NCBI RefSeq assembly: GCF_020804225.1 | Contig: NZ_WJBI01000004.1 | Span: 1 to 64,000, forward strand | Source: Methanosarcina sp. DH2 | GTDB taxonomy: Archaea > Halobacteriota > Methanosarcinia > Methanosarcinales > Methanosarcinaceae | Direction of reading: 5' to 3' | Length of the DNA stretch: 64,000 nucleotides | In this document: piece by piece, positions 8,609 through 16,558 of the stretch | How positions within the stretch are numbered: position 1 is the stretch's first letter | How the letters are laid out: every line of letters starts with the position of its first letter | Translations under genes and position numbers: made by a program | Notes under the pieces: generated by a model | Database searches by the model: none | Seen by the model: the letters and a program-made list of their open reading frames with translations, nothing else | What the model was told of the DNA's origin: nothing

Positions 8609-9403
8609 ATAGGATTATTTGCAAGAATGGAAATGGTGTTTAAATCGAAGATGAACAAGATTCTCAATAGAATGGAAGATCCACGGGAAACGCTTGATTA
8701 TTCCTATGAAAGGCAGCTGGAGCTTCTTCAGAATGTTAAGAGAGGAGTTGCAGAGGTTGCAAGTTCAAAAAAGCGCCTTCAGCTTCAGCGTGCAAAATTA
8801 GTGCAAAGTATAGACAAACTTGAAAGTCAGGCAAAAGACGCGATTAGCGCTAACAGAGAGGATCTTGCAAGGCTTGCTCTCGAGAGAAAATCCGCCCTTC
8901 AGCAGCAGATAGAAGTAATTGACAGGGAAATTGGAGAACTCGACCAGCAGCAAGAAAAACTGGTAGAATCAGAAAAGCGCCTTTCAACCAAAGTAGAAAT
9001 TTTCAGGACAAGGAAGGAATCCATCAAAGCTCAGTACTCAGCAGCTGAAGCCCAGGTTAAAATAAATGAATCCGTGACAGGGATCAGTGAGGAAATGGCA
9101 GATGTAGGTCTTGCACTTGAAAGAGCTGAAAATAAAACAGAAGGGATGAAGGCCAGGGCTGAGGCAATTGACGAGCTTATGGAAGCCGGTACACTCGAAG
9201 ACCTAACAGGCGGCAGAGACGAAATCGATAGAGAACTTGCAAAAATCAGTACTCAAACTAATGTCGAATCCGAACTTGCCAGGCTTAAAGCTGAAACTGG
9301 GAAGGGGTCTGCAAAAACAGACACCGGGAAAGAAAGTACAGGTGCAGAAGAAGAAAGGAGGTCTGAAAATGATAATCAGGATCATGGGCGGAGGCCAGTA
9401 TAG
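8609..9403 (+). CDS. pspA: PspA/Vipp1 (ESCRT-III-like) membrane-stress protein, ATA start
   Basis: Coiled-coil membrane-remodelling protein of the PspA/IM30 family. From ATA at 8609 the product begins (I/M)GLFARMEMVFKSKMNKIL, matching the family's M-G-x-F-x-R amphipathic helix. GGGGAG (8597-8602) is 6 nt before the ATA. The first ATG (8627) would delete the conserved start. MEDPRETLDYSYERQ and the long charged heptads that follow are typical; the total is about 264 aa. It overlaps the next gene by 35 bp. Role: membrane maintenance under envelope stress. The start codon is the only unusual part. Confidence 0.88.
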   Translation: MGLFARMEMVFKSKMNKILNRMEDPRETLDYSYERQLELLQNVKRGVAEVASSKKRLQLQRAKLVQSIDKLESQAKDAISANREDLARLALERKSALQQQIEVIDREIGELDQQQEKLVESEKRLSTKVEIFRTRKESIKAQYSAAEAQVKINESVTGISEEMADVGLALERAENKTEGMKARAEAIDELMEAGTLEDLTGGRDEIDRELAKISTQTNVESELARLKAETGKGSAKTDTGKESTGAEEERRSENDNQDHGRRPV

Positions 9404-9647
9404 GGCACCTGAAACCCTCTGCGATGAATTAAACCAGATAGATAACAGGATTGTTACCCTGGTCACGGAAGAAAAAGCCGACGAGTTTAGAAAGGAACTT
9501 GCTAAACTGATTTCCGAAATAAAGGAAAAAGGAGAGGCTATAGGGGCTGAAGAAATTATGAAGTCCGACATTATCGTGCCCCCGGAAGATCTGAGCCTTG
9601 AAGAAGCAAAAACCGTATTTAATGGGTCTGGAGTCTTTAAGGACTAA
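9369..9647 (+). CDS. PspA-associated protein (PspAA-domain)
   Basis: 92 aa beginning MIIRIMGGGQYRAP, the hallmark of the small PspAA partner found beside PspA in archaea and some bacteria. The body is helical and charged. AAAGGAGG at 9354-9361 places the start at ATG 9369, inside the end of pspA, so expression is coupled. Likely binds PspA or helps its oligomerisation; the mechanism is not visible from sequence. Confidence 0.8.
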   Translation: MIIRIMGGGQYRAPETLCDELNQIDNRIVTLVTEEKADEFRKELAKLISEIKEKGEAIGAEEIMKSDIIVPPEDLSLEEAKTVFNGSGVFKD

Positions 9648-9717
9648 AAAATAAGGTGTCTTAAAAAAGAAGTATGAACTAAAAAGAAAGAACAATATAA
9701 TCAGGATTTTATAGAAT

Positions 9718-9969
9718 TTGGGAAGTGGTACAATAACTGGGTATATGGGCGATTACGGTTATGGTATGATGGGGTATGGAGGTATGTTTTTTATGCTCCT
9801 TTTCTGGATTCTCGTTATCGTGGTAGCTTATCTGTTAATAAAAAAGCTTCTTGAGCAGAACAAAACTCATGGTGAAGAGAAATCTGCACTGGATATTGCA
9901 AAAGAAAGATATGCGAAAGGCGAAATTACCGAAGAAGAATTTGAGGAAATAAAAAAGCGTTTAATATGA
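9718..9969 (+). CDS. Small SHOCT-domain membrane protein
   Basis: 83 aa from TTG (or 74 aa from ATG 9745). A Gly/Tyr/Met-rich N-terminus is followed by one transmembrane helix ([18 protein letters not shown], about residues 24-41). The C-terminus, [24 protein letters not shown], is a SHOCT domain. It follows the pspA pair at 70 bp and may belong to the same stress module. SHOCT proteins are common oligomerisation or anchoring modules; no enzymatic role is expected. Confidence 0.75.
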   Translation: MGSGTITGYMGDYGYGMMGYGGMFFMLLFWILVIVVAYLLIKKLLEQNKTHGEEKSALDIAKERYAKGEITEEEFEEIKKRLI

Positions 9970-9978
9970 AAGACTTCG

Positions 9979-10040
9979 ACCTGCTGCTCAGCAGGTAGGG
10001 ATAGATTCTATTCTGAAAAAAGGCATTCCCTACCTGCCTT
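9979..10040 (+). terminator. Terminator-like hairpin with an alternative pairing
   Basis: ACCTGCT (9979-9985) and AGCAGGT (9990-9996) form a perfect hairpin just after the SHOCT gene. CAGGTAGGGA (9992-10001) can instead pair with TCCCTACCTG (10027-10036), which runs into CCTTT. The two pairings exclude each other. The simplest role is 3'-end formation. Confidence 0.5.
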
Positions 10041-10162
10041 TAACTTGCATTTTTAATCTAAATAGCTCTAGCTAGCCTGCTCATGTAAATGTAAAGTTAT
10101 AAGGAAAAGATTGCATTATTTTTAAGTCATAAATTAAACTTTTGGAACTGAACAATTTTAAT

Positions 10163-10278
10163 TAGGACTTACGCGGTTGAACTGAGAAATAAATTACACT
10201 AAACCTTCAACTGTATAAAAAACATTTAGCCTCAACGTCTATGGTGCTTGATTTTGTACCTCAAGTGCGTAAGTTCTG
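10163..10278. mobile_element. Second type of MITE-like element
   Basis: Short inverted repeats TAGGACTTACGC (10163-10174) and GCGTAAGTTCTG (10267-10278) match at 10 of 12 positions and bound a 116-bp non-coding segment flanked by TAAT on both sides, a possible 4-bp target duplication. These ends resemble those of insertion sequences, but no transposase is present and only one copy is visible. Confidence 0.4.
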
Positions 10279-10349
10279 TAATACAAGACCTAAAGAAACA
10301 AATTTTAAGTTTTTGAAATGATCCCCAAATTCTCCTTTTTTTGGATCAA

Positions 10350-11348
10350 TCAATTTCCTCCTGTTTTCTTCAAACCATCTACATTATTCTTCAGGACACT
10401 CTCCTCAGGACACCCATGAATATACTCAAGAATATCATTTATTTTTGCGCTGGCTAATGATATAGATGTGTCCGCACTTCCATAATAAATACGGAGTTCA
10501 TCATCCACTAACACCCATCCACAAGGGATAACAGCATCACTAAAGTCTCCACTACGTTCATACATTTCACGAGGCCCGAAAACCCATCCTTCTGACCTTC
10601 TGAGCACTTTTCTGGGATCTTCAAGATCAAGAAGGGCCAAACCAACCCGATAATTTATTTTAAGTGTTGTCTGACGTATCCCATGGTACATAATTAACCA
10701 TCCGTCAGGTACGCGGATTGGTTGCGGGCACGTACCTATATTGCTGGCATCCCACCACCCGCCTTCCCGGGCATACAGAAGAACTTCATGTTCTCCCCAG
10801 TATTTCATATCAGGAGAAAAGGATATCCAGATATTTGCTTTCGCACCCACCATACTAGATACTTGTCTGTGCAGTATTGCCCATCTGCCATTAAATCTCA
10901 CAGGAAAAATAGAAGCATCTGTACTTTCAGGCGGTAGTATCGCTCCTACCCGCTCAAAATTGTGGAAATCCTCTGTAAAGGTAAGAGATATTAAAGGACC
11001 GGAATCCGAAAGAGCCGTGTATGCCACAGCCCATTTTCTCATCTCATCAACGTAAGTTATACGCGGGTCTTCAATGCCGTATATTTCTTCAGGATAGTTT
11101 ACAGAATCCGGAAAAAGTGTCGGTTCGCTGTCAATCTCCCAGCCATCAATTCCGTTTTTACTCCTGGCGACTGTAAGATGAGAAAACCCCCTGTGATCTT
11201 CGACACGCACCAGTAGCAGAGTTGTACCATCAACCATAGTTACTGCAGGGTTAAACACTGAGTGGGCCTTATACGGCCAATCTTCAATAGTAAGTATAGG
11301 ATTTTTCTCATACCTTACAAATAATTCACCATGATCTTTCCAGTCCAT
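10350..11348 (-). CDS. Glycoside hydrolase family 130-like beta-mannoside phosphorylase/hydrolase
   Basis: 332 aa. Family features are NPAV near the N-terminus (FNPAVTMVDGTTLLLVRVEDHRG), the GIEDPRIT segment (about residues 91-98), GGWWDASNIGTCPQPI, WLIMYHG and a late RIYYGSADTSISLA strand, consistent with the five-bladed propeller. Such enzymes phosphorolyse or hydrolyse beta-mannosides; the exact linkage cannot be deduced. SD GAGGAAT precedes the ATG. It stands alone between a putative mobile element and a metal-region gene, so it may be transferred cargo. Confidence 0.8.
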   Translation of the reverse strand: MDWKDHGELFVRYEKNPILTIEDWPYKAHSVFNPAVTMVDGTTLLLVRVEDHRGFSHLTVARSKNGIDGWEIDSEPTLFPDSVNYPEEIYGIEDPRITYVDEMRKWAVAYTALSDSGPLISLTFTEDFHNFERVGAILPPESTDASIFPVRFNGRWAILHRQVSSMVGAKANIWISFSPDMKYWGEHEVLLYAREGGWWDASNIGTCPQPIRVPDGWLIMYHGIRQTTLKINYRVGLALLDLEDPRKVLRRSEGWVFGPREMYERSGDFSDAVIPCGWVLVDDELRIYYGSADTSISLASAKINDILEYIHGCPEESVLKNNVDGLKKTGGN

Positions 11349-11478
11349 ACTATTCCTCAGGATCTAGTTTTCAGAATTATATTGGGTTATTACCTTATGT
11401 TTTGAGACAAAATTCCAAGTTTTAAATCTAATGAATATATTATATCGAATCAATATAATTAAATAAAGGGGAAAATTC

Positions 11479-11727
11479 GTGAAGCTAGATGTAAAAGCAT
11501 TTACTCTGGCCAGTGGCATTGTATCGGGTATAAGCAGCCTGGTAGTAGTTCTCTTCGCAGTATTGACTGGGCGTGGGCTTCAATTCTTGGAGATAATTGC
11601 GGCCTTCCATCCCGGATATACGCCTACTGTATTGGGTGCGGTGATCAGCGCCATTTGGATGCTGATTTACGGTTTGATTGTGGGCGCATTGTTTGCTTAT
11701 ATCTACAACTACTTTGCAAAGGAATAA
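11479..11727 (+). CDS. DUF5676-like small membrane protein
   Basis: 82 aa, GTG start with AAGGGGA 6 nt upstream. Two hydrophobic helices (about residues 8-29 and 49-77) flank a GYTPTVLGAVISAIWMLIYG core, as in the DUF5676 proteins found near metal-handling genes in archaea and bacteria. The Gly-rich second helix suggests a membrane role. No catalytic residues are visible. Confidence 0.6.
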   Translation: MKLDVKAFTLASGIVSGISSLVVVLFAVLTGRGLQFLEIIAAFHPGYTPTVLGAVISAIWMLIYGLIVGALFAYIYNYFAKE

Positions 11728-11825
11728 AGATCAGCTAGTAATTTAATTGGCAGGATGGCACGTTAGCAGAGCTTATCTCTATTGAACTTTTTTTACGTTT
11801 TTTGTAGCAGAAGGGGGTTTAGCGA

Positions 11826-12071
11826 TTGAAAAAAGCTGTGGTCAAGATTGATTGGCTCCTTCATCCAGCAGATGCGATGGCGGTTGAAAAGCATCTCCAG
11901 ATGCATCCGGGCGTCAGACGTATCGAGATCAGTCCTGTGAGCGGAGTGGCCATCGTAGAGTACGATGAAAGCCTCATCACCTTAGAAGGAATTCAGTATA
12001 TAGTGGCCGAATGCGGTTATCACTGCCGGGTCTTCAGGCCTCAGGACATTGGAGGAGAGCATGAAACTTGA
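11826..12071 (+). CDS. HMA-fold protein lacking the CxxC metal site
   Basis: 81 aa, TTG start. The beta-alpha-beta-beta-alpha-beta pattern of a heavy-metal-associated domain is clear (VVKIDWLLHPADAMAVEKHLQMHPGVRRIEISPVSG...VAECGYHCRVF), but LHPADA replaces the usual MxCxxC, so it cannot bind metal as CopZ does. It overlaps the 5' end of the broken CopB-like gene by 11 bp, so it was probably the regulatory or N-terminal partner of that ATPase. Confidence 0.65.
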   Translation: MKKAVVKIDWLLHPADAMAVEKHLQMHPGVRRIEISPVSGVAIVEYDESLITLEGIQYIVAECGYHCRVFRPQDIGGEHET

Positions 12072-12512
12072 TCATGGAAAGAGCGCTCACGGGGAGCATG
12101 GAGCTCCAGGAGATGACTTATCTCAATCCATGCTTGGAGGGAACGAGGGAATGCATGGCGATATTGAATCCATGGCCGAAGATTGTACCACAGGTTATTG
12201 GTTTCAATTCCCTTTACGCTGCTCATTCTGCCTTTCTCTATGCTAGTGAAAGAGCTGACCGGAATAGAGCTGCCCGTTCCCTTTGGACTGGATCCTAATG
12301 TCTTTATGCTCTTGTTGGCCACGCCTGTCGTCTTCTATGGCGGTTGGATGTTCTACGTGGACGCGATGCATGCCATAAAAAATCGAACTCCAAATTTGGC
12401 ATTACTTGTTACTATCTCTGTGCTTTCTGCTTGCATATTCAACGTTGGAGCAACATTCTTCTTCAAGGCTGAAACCTTTTCTGAAGCCGCAACCGTGCTT
12501 ATGATATCATGA
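12061..12512 (+). pseudogene. N-terminal remnant of a CopB-like P1B-type ATPase
   Basis: Starts ATG at 12061 with a His/Met-rich leader (DHGKSAHGEHGAPGDD, then MHGDIESMAED), typical of CopB-type ATPases. A 2-base insertion near 12184 (GAAGATTGTACCAC for an expected GAAGATTACCAC) shifts the frame. The downstream frame gives VSIPFTLLILPFSML, FGLDPNVFMLLLATPVVFYGGWMF and EAATVLM, the first membrane helices. It then joins a methyltransferase tail. Catalytic domains (CPC/CPH, DKTGT) are absent, so it is non-functional. Confidence 0.8.
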
Positions 12513-12685
12513 TAGGGTTTTTGATCCAATGGCCCACAATATTGACTCTAATCATGTTTCCGATCCTCGTATGGATGTATAAGAAGCTGGCTAAAAGCGA
12601 GGAACGGGAGGTATTGGCGGAGTTTGGTGAAGAATATTCTCATTACATGGAAACAGTTCCGAGATTTATTCCACGCTTTAGATGA
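12509..12685 (+). pseudogene. C-terminal remnant of the ICMT-like methyltransferase, second copy
   Basis: Reads MIGFLIQWPTILTLIMFP and ends FGEEYSHYMETVPRFIPRFR, nearly identical to the 3' end of the gene at 7761-8389. It is fused to the truncated CopB remnant through the sequence at about 12500-12512. A 58-aa product from ATG 12509 is possible but would be a fragment. Similarity with the first copy continues into the 3' flank. Confidence 0.75.
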
Positions 12686-12771
12686 CTTGCAAAATTACAA
12701 TTGTATCTTTTAAGCATCGGCTGATAAAATAGAAATAACTTAACGCTTCTTTAATTATTGGGGGTATTATT

Positions 12772-12921
12772 ATAGAGGTAATTGATCCTGTTTGCAAGAT
12801 GAAATTAGAAGAAAAGGACGCGAGATTCAAGAGTGAATACAAAGGAAAAACTTACTACTTCTGTGCCCTTTCGGACAAAAAGAAGTTTGATGAAAATCCG
12901 GAAAAGTACATTGAGCCCTGA
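12772..12921 (+). CDS. YHS-domain protein, ATA start
   Basis: 49 aa: EVIDPVCKMKLEEKDA, then YKGKTYYFCALSDKKKFDENPEKY, a complete YHS domain with its DPVCxM motif and second Cys. YHS domains occur in copper-translocating ATPases and metal or redox enzymes. No ATG, GTG or TTG precedes the domain in frame. The position equivalent to ATG in the copy at 8501 is ATA here. A ribosome-binding site is weak (GGGGGT at 12760-12765). Probably expressed poorly or recently inactivated. Confidence 0.6.
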   Translation: MEVIDPVCKMKLEEKDARFKSEYKGKTYYFCALSDKKKFDENPEKYIEP

Positions 12922-12940
12922 AGAATTTTAGGGGTGGCTT

Positions 12941-13900
12941 ATGAAAATAGTAGTAGCAGACCCTATATTTCTGACGGAAGAGTACAAAAAGCGGCTCGAA
13001 GCGTTGGGTGAACTCGAAATTTACAAAAATGTGCCTCTCTCTAATGACGAATTCATTGAAAGAATAAAAGATGCTGAAATTGTAATAGTAGGAAGATACG
13101 GAGTTGACGCCAAGGCTATAAGCTCTGCGCTCAAGCTAAAGCTGATCTCTCTGTGGCAGACTGGCTTCGATAATGTGGACGTAGAGACAGCGACAGAACG
13201 TGGAGTAATCGTATCAAACGTCCCTAGTTACGCATTCGACTCGGTGGCGGAGTTTGTCTTTGCCTTATCCCTGAACCTTCTCAGAAGAGTCCATATAGCA
13301 GATATGAACCTGCGAGAAGGATTATTCGATTGGAGGTACTATGTGGGCAACCAGCTCATGAGCAAGACTATAGGCGTACTAGGAACAGGTGAAATCGGTA
13401 AGAGGGTGATACAGATCGCACACGGGTTCAATATGAATGTGCTCTCTGTAACGGCTCACCCCAGTCCTGAGAAAGCAAAAGCACTGGGAGTAAAATTTGT
13501 AGATCTGGATACGTTGCTCTCAGAGAGTGACATAGTTACATTGCATGTGCCTCTTACAACCGAAACAGAGCATATGATAGGTGCCCGGGAACTGGCAAAG
13601 ATGAAACCCACTGCTGTGCTTATCAACACTGCCAGGGGAAAAGTGGTTGATGAAGCTGCACTTATAGAAGCTCTTAAAGAGAAAAAGATTGCCGGGGCAG
13701 GGCTGGATGTCTTCGAAAAAGAGCCTCTACCAACGAATAGTCCGCTTCTAGTGATGGATAGTGTAGTGTTGACTCCGCATATTGCATTTTTGTCTGAAGA
13801 ATCTCTGGATGAGTGTACTTATATCAGTATTGAGAACGTGCAGATGTTTATGCAGGGTAAACCTCAGAATGTGGTGAATCCCAAGGTGTTAGAAGGTTGA
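12941..13900 (+). CDS. D-isomer-specific 2-hydroxyacid dehydrogenase
   Basis: 319 aa NAD-dependent oxidoreductase. Nucleotide-binding motif GTGEIG is at 148-153, the substrate Arg is in NTARGKVVDE (R232), catalytic Glu is E261 in FEKEPL, and catalytic His is H280 in LTPHIAF. Acts on a 2-hydroxy acid such as glycerate, phosphoglycerate or a related compound; length is short of SerA (no ACT domain). AGGGGTGG precedes the ATG. It is the only intact metabolic gene between metal-region remnants. Confidence 0.88.
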   Translation: MKIVVADPIFLTEEYKKRLEALGELEIYKNVPLSNDEFIERIKDAEIVIVGRYGVDAKAISSALKLKLISLWQTGFDNVDVETATERGVIVSNVPSYAFDSVAEFVFALSLNLLRRVHIADMNLREGLFDWRYYVGNQLMSKTIGVLGTGEIGKRVIQIAHGFNMNVLSVTAHPSPEKAKALGVKFVDLDTLLSESDIVTLHVPLTTETEHMIGARELAKMKPTAVLINTARGKVVDEAALIEALKEKKIAGAGLDVFEKEPLPTNSPLLVMDSVVLTPHIAFLSEESLDECTYISIENVQMFMQGKPQNVVNPKVLEG

Positions 13901-13996
13901 GGCAGTGCAGATGGGTTGTAGTTCTTTGGGCTTTTGGAGTTGAGTGATTCATTTACGGAAAGAATTAAGACTAATTAAACAGGCTCATTCAATAAG

Positions 13997-14075
13997 TTGA
14001 AGGTATGTCCTGATGGCACTGTGAGAAGATTAAAACCAGTTGAAGCTGCGGAAGGTGTACGGAAAGCGAAAGTTT
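13997..14075 (+). pseudogene. HMA-domain (CopZ-like) remnant
   Basis: The DNA aligns with the copZ gene at 15934-16010. GTTGAAGGTATGTCCTG is shared, then the codons for Cys-Gly have become TGA TGG, and later GAAGGTGTACGGAAAGCG matches the GxEGVKKV region. Stops and indels prevent translation. Confidence 0.6.
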
Positions 14076-14140
14076 CTACAAGCTTGTACTAACTATTGTC
14101 TTCTGTTTTTATCCCCTGTAAAAAAGAGGAAGATTTCCTG

Positions 14141-14393
14141 ATGAATGAGGCAAATCTCAGTTCAAGAAGTAAATTCATCGTAAAAGCAGCTTTGCTCTTT
14201 GTTCTATCTACTATTGCATTTCATATCTTGACATATCACAGAGCTCACCTTCTGGCATATTCCAGCTACATATTCTCCTTGCTCACATCCTGCTTCATTT
14301 TTTATGTGTGGAAGACAGGGGAAACATGGAGAACATGGGGGGCATTGCGGGCATGGTGACGGAAAGCACGGGCATAAAGAAGAGGATAAATAG
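14141..14393 (+). pseudogene. DUF2933-like gene, frameshifted paralogue
   Basis: ATG 14141 with AAGAGGAAG upstream begins MNEANLSSRSKFIVKAALLF and follows the 7432 gene through LLAYSSYIFSL. The frame then shifts; after a second shift the sequence resumes MCGRQGKHGEHGGHCGHG and stops at 14391-14393. The His/Gly-rich tail is thus out of frame with the membrane part. Two indels separate it from the intact copy. Confidence 0.7.
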
Positions 14394-14449
14394 ATTGAGC
14401 AAGGCTCAGGAAAGCAAAAAGTAGAAGCCCAATGATCAAATGTGGAAAA

Positions 14450-14590
14450 TCACATGAGCTGCTTATCATTAGCCCCTCACCCTTATTACCATCAATCTCT
14501 GATATTCATTGTACTCACTTTCCCCACATCGGGCTCAGAGTATCTCAGGACTGGCACTTTTAAGAGCCTTCCTGGTATTTGACTGCCTAT
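14450..14590 (+). pseudogene. Degenerate N-terminus of the ICMT-like methyltransferase
   Basis: Follows the DUF2933 pseudogene in the same order as 7761 follows 7432. One frame reads SLIFIV and other short matches to the start of the 7761 gene (SLIFII, then the GGF region), but it is heavily mutated. Evidence is positional plus weak similarity. The rest to 14760 holds no gene. Confidence 0.3.
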
Positions 14591-14762
14591 TTTCCAGAAA
14601 TTTATCTTATATTATAGCATAGAGTCATTTTTTCATGTAATAAAGAATAATCTCACGATTTTCAATACCTTTTTTAATTTAGCTCATTTTTAAAGCCCCT
14701 TCAATTGTAAAAGAGTATTTGGGGACGGTTCTTATTATAATAAGACTTTTATGTTACTGGAA

Positions 14763-14770
14763 TATATAAA
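14763..14770 (+). promoter_or_regulatory. TATA box of the Met/Cys-rich repeat gene
   Basis: TATATAAA about 60 bp upstream of the ATG at 14825, in the typical archaeal consensus. The GGGGGGAA ribosome site lies just before the start. Confidence 0.6.
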
Positions 14771-14824
14771 ATATAGCCCGAATATTTAAACTTATTAAAT
14801 TCGGTCCATAACGGGGGGAATAAG

Positions 14825-15514
14825 ATGATTAAAGCTGGAACAATAAAGTCAGTATTTTTGCTGGCATTAGGAATTGTAGCAATTGCACTGGTAGGGTCCG
14901 CTGCAGGAGATACCATGGGTAAGGAGAATATGATGGGACAAGAAAACATAACGACTGCTTGTCCTGATAATGAGACCCATGATAAGATGCACTGTATGAT
15001 GCATTGCTGTATGATGGGAAACCACTCGGCCAACGGGACCATGATGATGGAAGATGACTCATTCAACGAAACCATGATGCATTGCTGTATGATGGGAGAT
15101 CATTCGGCCAACGGAACCATTATGATGGAAGATCATTTGGCAAATGAAACCATGATACACTGCTGTATGATGGGAGATCATTCGGCAAATGAAACTATGA
15201 ATGAAACTATGACACACTGCTGTATGATGGGAGAGCATCCGGCTGACGGAAGCTACTGTACAGTCGAGATGGATCAAAATGCCAGTGCAGCCCAGGCCAA
15301 GCTTGAATGCGCTCGCTTCTGGCTGGAGCAGGCTATAGAGCTGCACGAGCTTCACATGAAGGACCCCAGCACGGCAACGAATGAGTCCCAGTTGGAGATG
15401 ATGGAGCAGATGATGCAGGCCTATGAATGCATGACAGGAGAAAATATGACAATGGGGATGATGAACAACACAACAGGGGTACAGTTCTCGGAAGAATATG
15501 AACACAGGTGTTAA
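14825..15514 (+). CDS. Secreted Met/Cys/His-rich repeat protein, probable copper binder
   Basis: 229 aa. Residues 1-27 are a signal peptide (Lys, hydrophobic core, GSAAG). Residues about 38-142 hold five copies of a unit with core MHCCMMGDHSANGT (variants THCCMMGEH), separated by Met- and Asn-rich linkers. CC, MM and H in each unit make a dense soft-metal site. The C-terminal third is helical (ARFWLEQAIELHELHM) and Met-rich (MMEQMMQAYECM). N-x-S/T sequons recur in the linkers, compatible with surface glycosylation. It lies upstream of CopZ/CopA genes, so copper sequestration is the likely role. I know no named family. Confidence 0.8.
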   Translation: MIKAGTIKSVFLLALGIVAIALVGSAAGDTMGKENMMGQENITTACPDNETHDKMHCMMHCCMMGNHSANGTMMMEDDSFNETMMHCCMMGDHSANGTIMMEDHLANETMIHCCMMGDHSANETMNETMTHCCMMGEHPADGSYCTVEMDQNASAAQAKLECARFWLEQAIELHELHMKDPSTATNESQLEMMEQMMQAYECMTGENMTMGMMNNTTGVQFSEEYEHRC

Positions 15515-15545
15515 ACCTGATAAGAAACCTATAATTGAAACCAAT

Positions 15546-15575
15546 GGGGGTCCACCCCCTATTATCTTTTGGTCG
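15546..15575 (+). terminator. GC-rich hairpin terminator
   Basis: GGGGG-TCCA-CCCCC (15546-15559) followed by a TATTATCTTTT tract, 32 bp after the Met/Cys-rich gene. The rest of 15576-15900 holds no gene; TTTTATAAA near 15853 may be the promoter of the next gene. Confidence 0.55.
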
Positions 15576-15909
15576 CTCGTGTACGTCCATGTAGAATGAC
15601 GTTTGGTAATATATAATTAGTTCTTAACCGATTAAGCCTATAATTTCCAGACACCTGCAGGTCTTATGAATTTCTGCAGATATAAAGGATAAGGATATGT
15701 GGTAAACAGTATGCTTCTGCAGGGTCAGATGTATTCACATTTTTTGTTCGGAATCTTCTATCAGTTCCTTGAAAAATTATTATAATAACTGTTATTGTTA
15801 AGATTAACCTGGACTGATTTAACAGGGTTTTATCTATTTCCTGTAGAGAACACTTTTATAAAGCTGGCAATCCAAGTTATTTCAGATAAACATACTGGAG
15901 GTTGAAACA

Positions 15910-16116
15910 ATTACTCAGGAAACCATAAAAGTTGAAGGTATGTCCTGCGGGCACTGCGTTATGAGGGTTAAAAAAGCAATTGAAGGTCTGGAAGGCGTAA
16001 AAAAAGTAGATGTCAATCTTGAGAACAAACAGGCTGTTGTTGAATTTGATGAAGGAAAGACAGATGTAGAAAAAATAAAGGCTGCAGTACGGGAAACAGG
16101 GTATGAGCCAGTCTGA
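15910..16116 (+). CDS. copZ: CopZ-like copper chaperone, ATT start
   Basis: 68 aa HMA domain: TQETIKVEGMSCGHCVMRV with MxCxxC, then GVKKVDVNLENKQAVVEFD and a GY near the C-terminus. Length and pattern equal bacterial CopZ. GGAGG at 15897-15901 lies 8 nt before ATT 15910, exactly the codon aligned with the CopZ initiator Met. No ATG, GTG or TTG occurs in frame upstream of the metal site within reach; the first ATG is the Met of MSC. It would deliver Cu(I) to the CopA encoded downstream. Confidence 0.8.
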   Translation: MTQETIKVEGMSCGHCVMRVKKAIEGLEGVKKVDVNLENKQAVVEFDEGKTDVEKIKAAVRETGYEPV

Positions 16117-16290
16117 GCCGGAATAATGTATTTACTGAGCCTCAAAATAATTTGTCTCAGAAGACTTTGTTTATTGGTCTAGACTTCATTTATTGGTATC
16201 GAGGAATTCATTATATAGTAAAAGTACAGATTTTTATAATATAGGTGAAGCGCCTGTTTAAAAAGTAGCTGATGATCCGGGGGTGAAGAT

Positions 16291-16518
16291 ATCGGGGAGA
16301 CAACACTTATAGTAGATGATATGATTTGCAGGTACTGCAAAGACACGGTTACCAGGCTTATTACCTCTATTAACGGGGTTTCCCGTGTAAACGTAAACGT
16401 TCCTGAAAGAACAGTAAATGTGACTTATGACAGCCGGATAACTGATGCACATGTTATAAGGATGACCCTGCTAGAAGCCGGTTATAAAAATATAAAAGAG
16501 CCTGTAAACGCTTTTTAA
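16291..16518 (+). CDS. HMA-domain protein, second CopZ-like chaperone, ATC start
   Basis: 75 aa. GETTLIVDDMICRYCKDTVTRL carries a CxxC (C-R-Y-C) in the HMA position. Later VSRVNVNVPERTVNVTYD and EAGYKNI complete the fold. The in-frame stop upstream and lack of ATG, GTG or TTG leave ATC 16291 (4 nt after GGGGGTGA) or the internal ATG 16321, which would remove the first beta strand. ATC aligns with the CopZ initiator. Lies 40 bp before copA, so likely same operon. Confidence 0.7.
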   Translation: MGETTLIVDDMICRYCKDTVTRLITSINGVSRVNVNVPERTVNVTYDSRITDAHVIRMTLLEAGYKNIKEPVNAF

Positions 16519-16558
16519 GTAGTCGGGAAGTCTGAAAAATCTGAAAGGCGGCATACCG

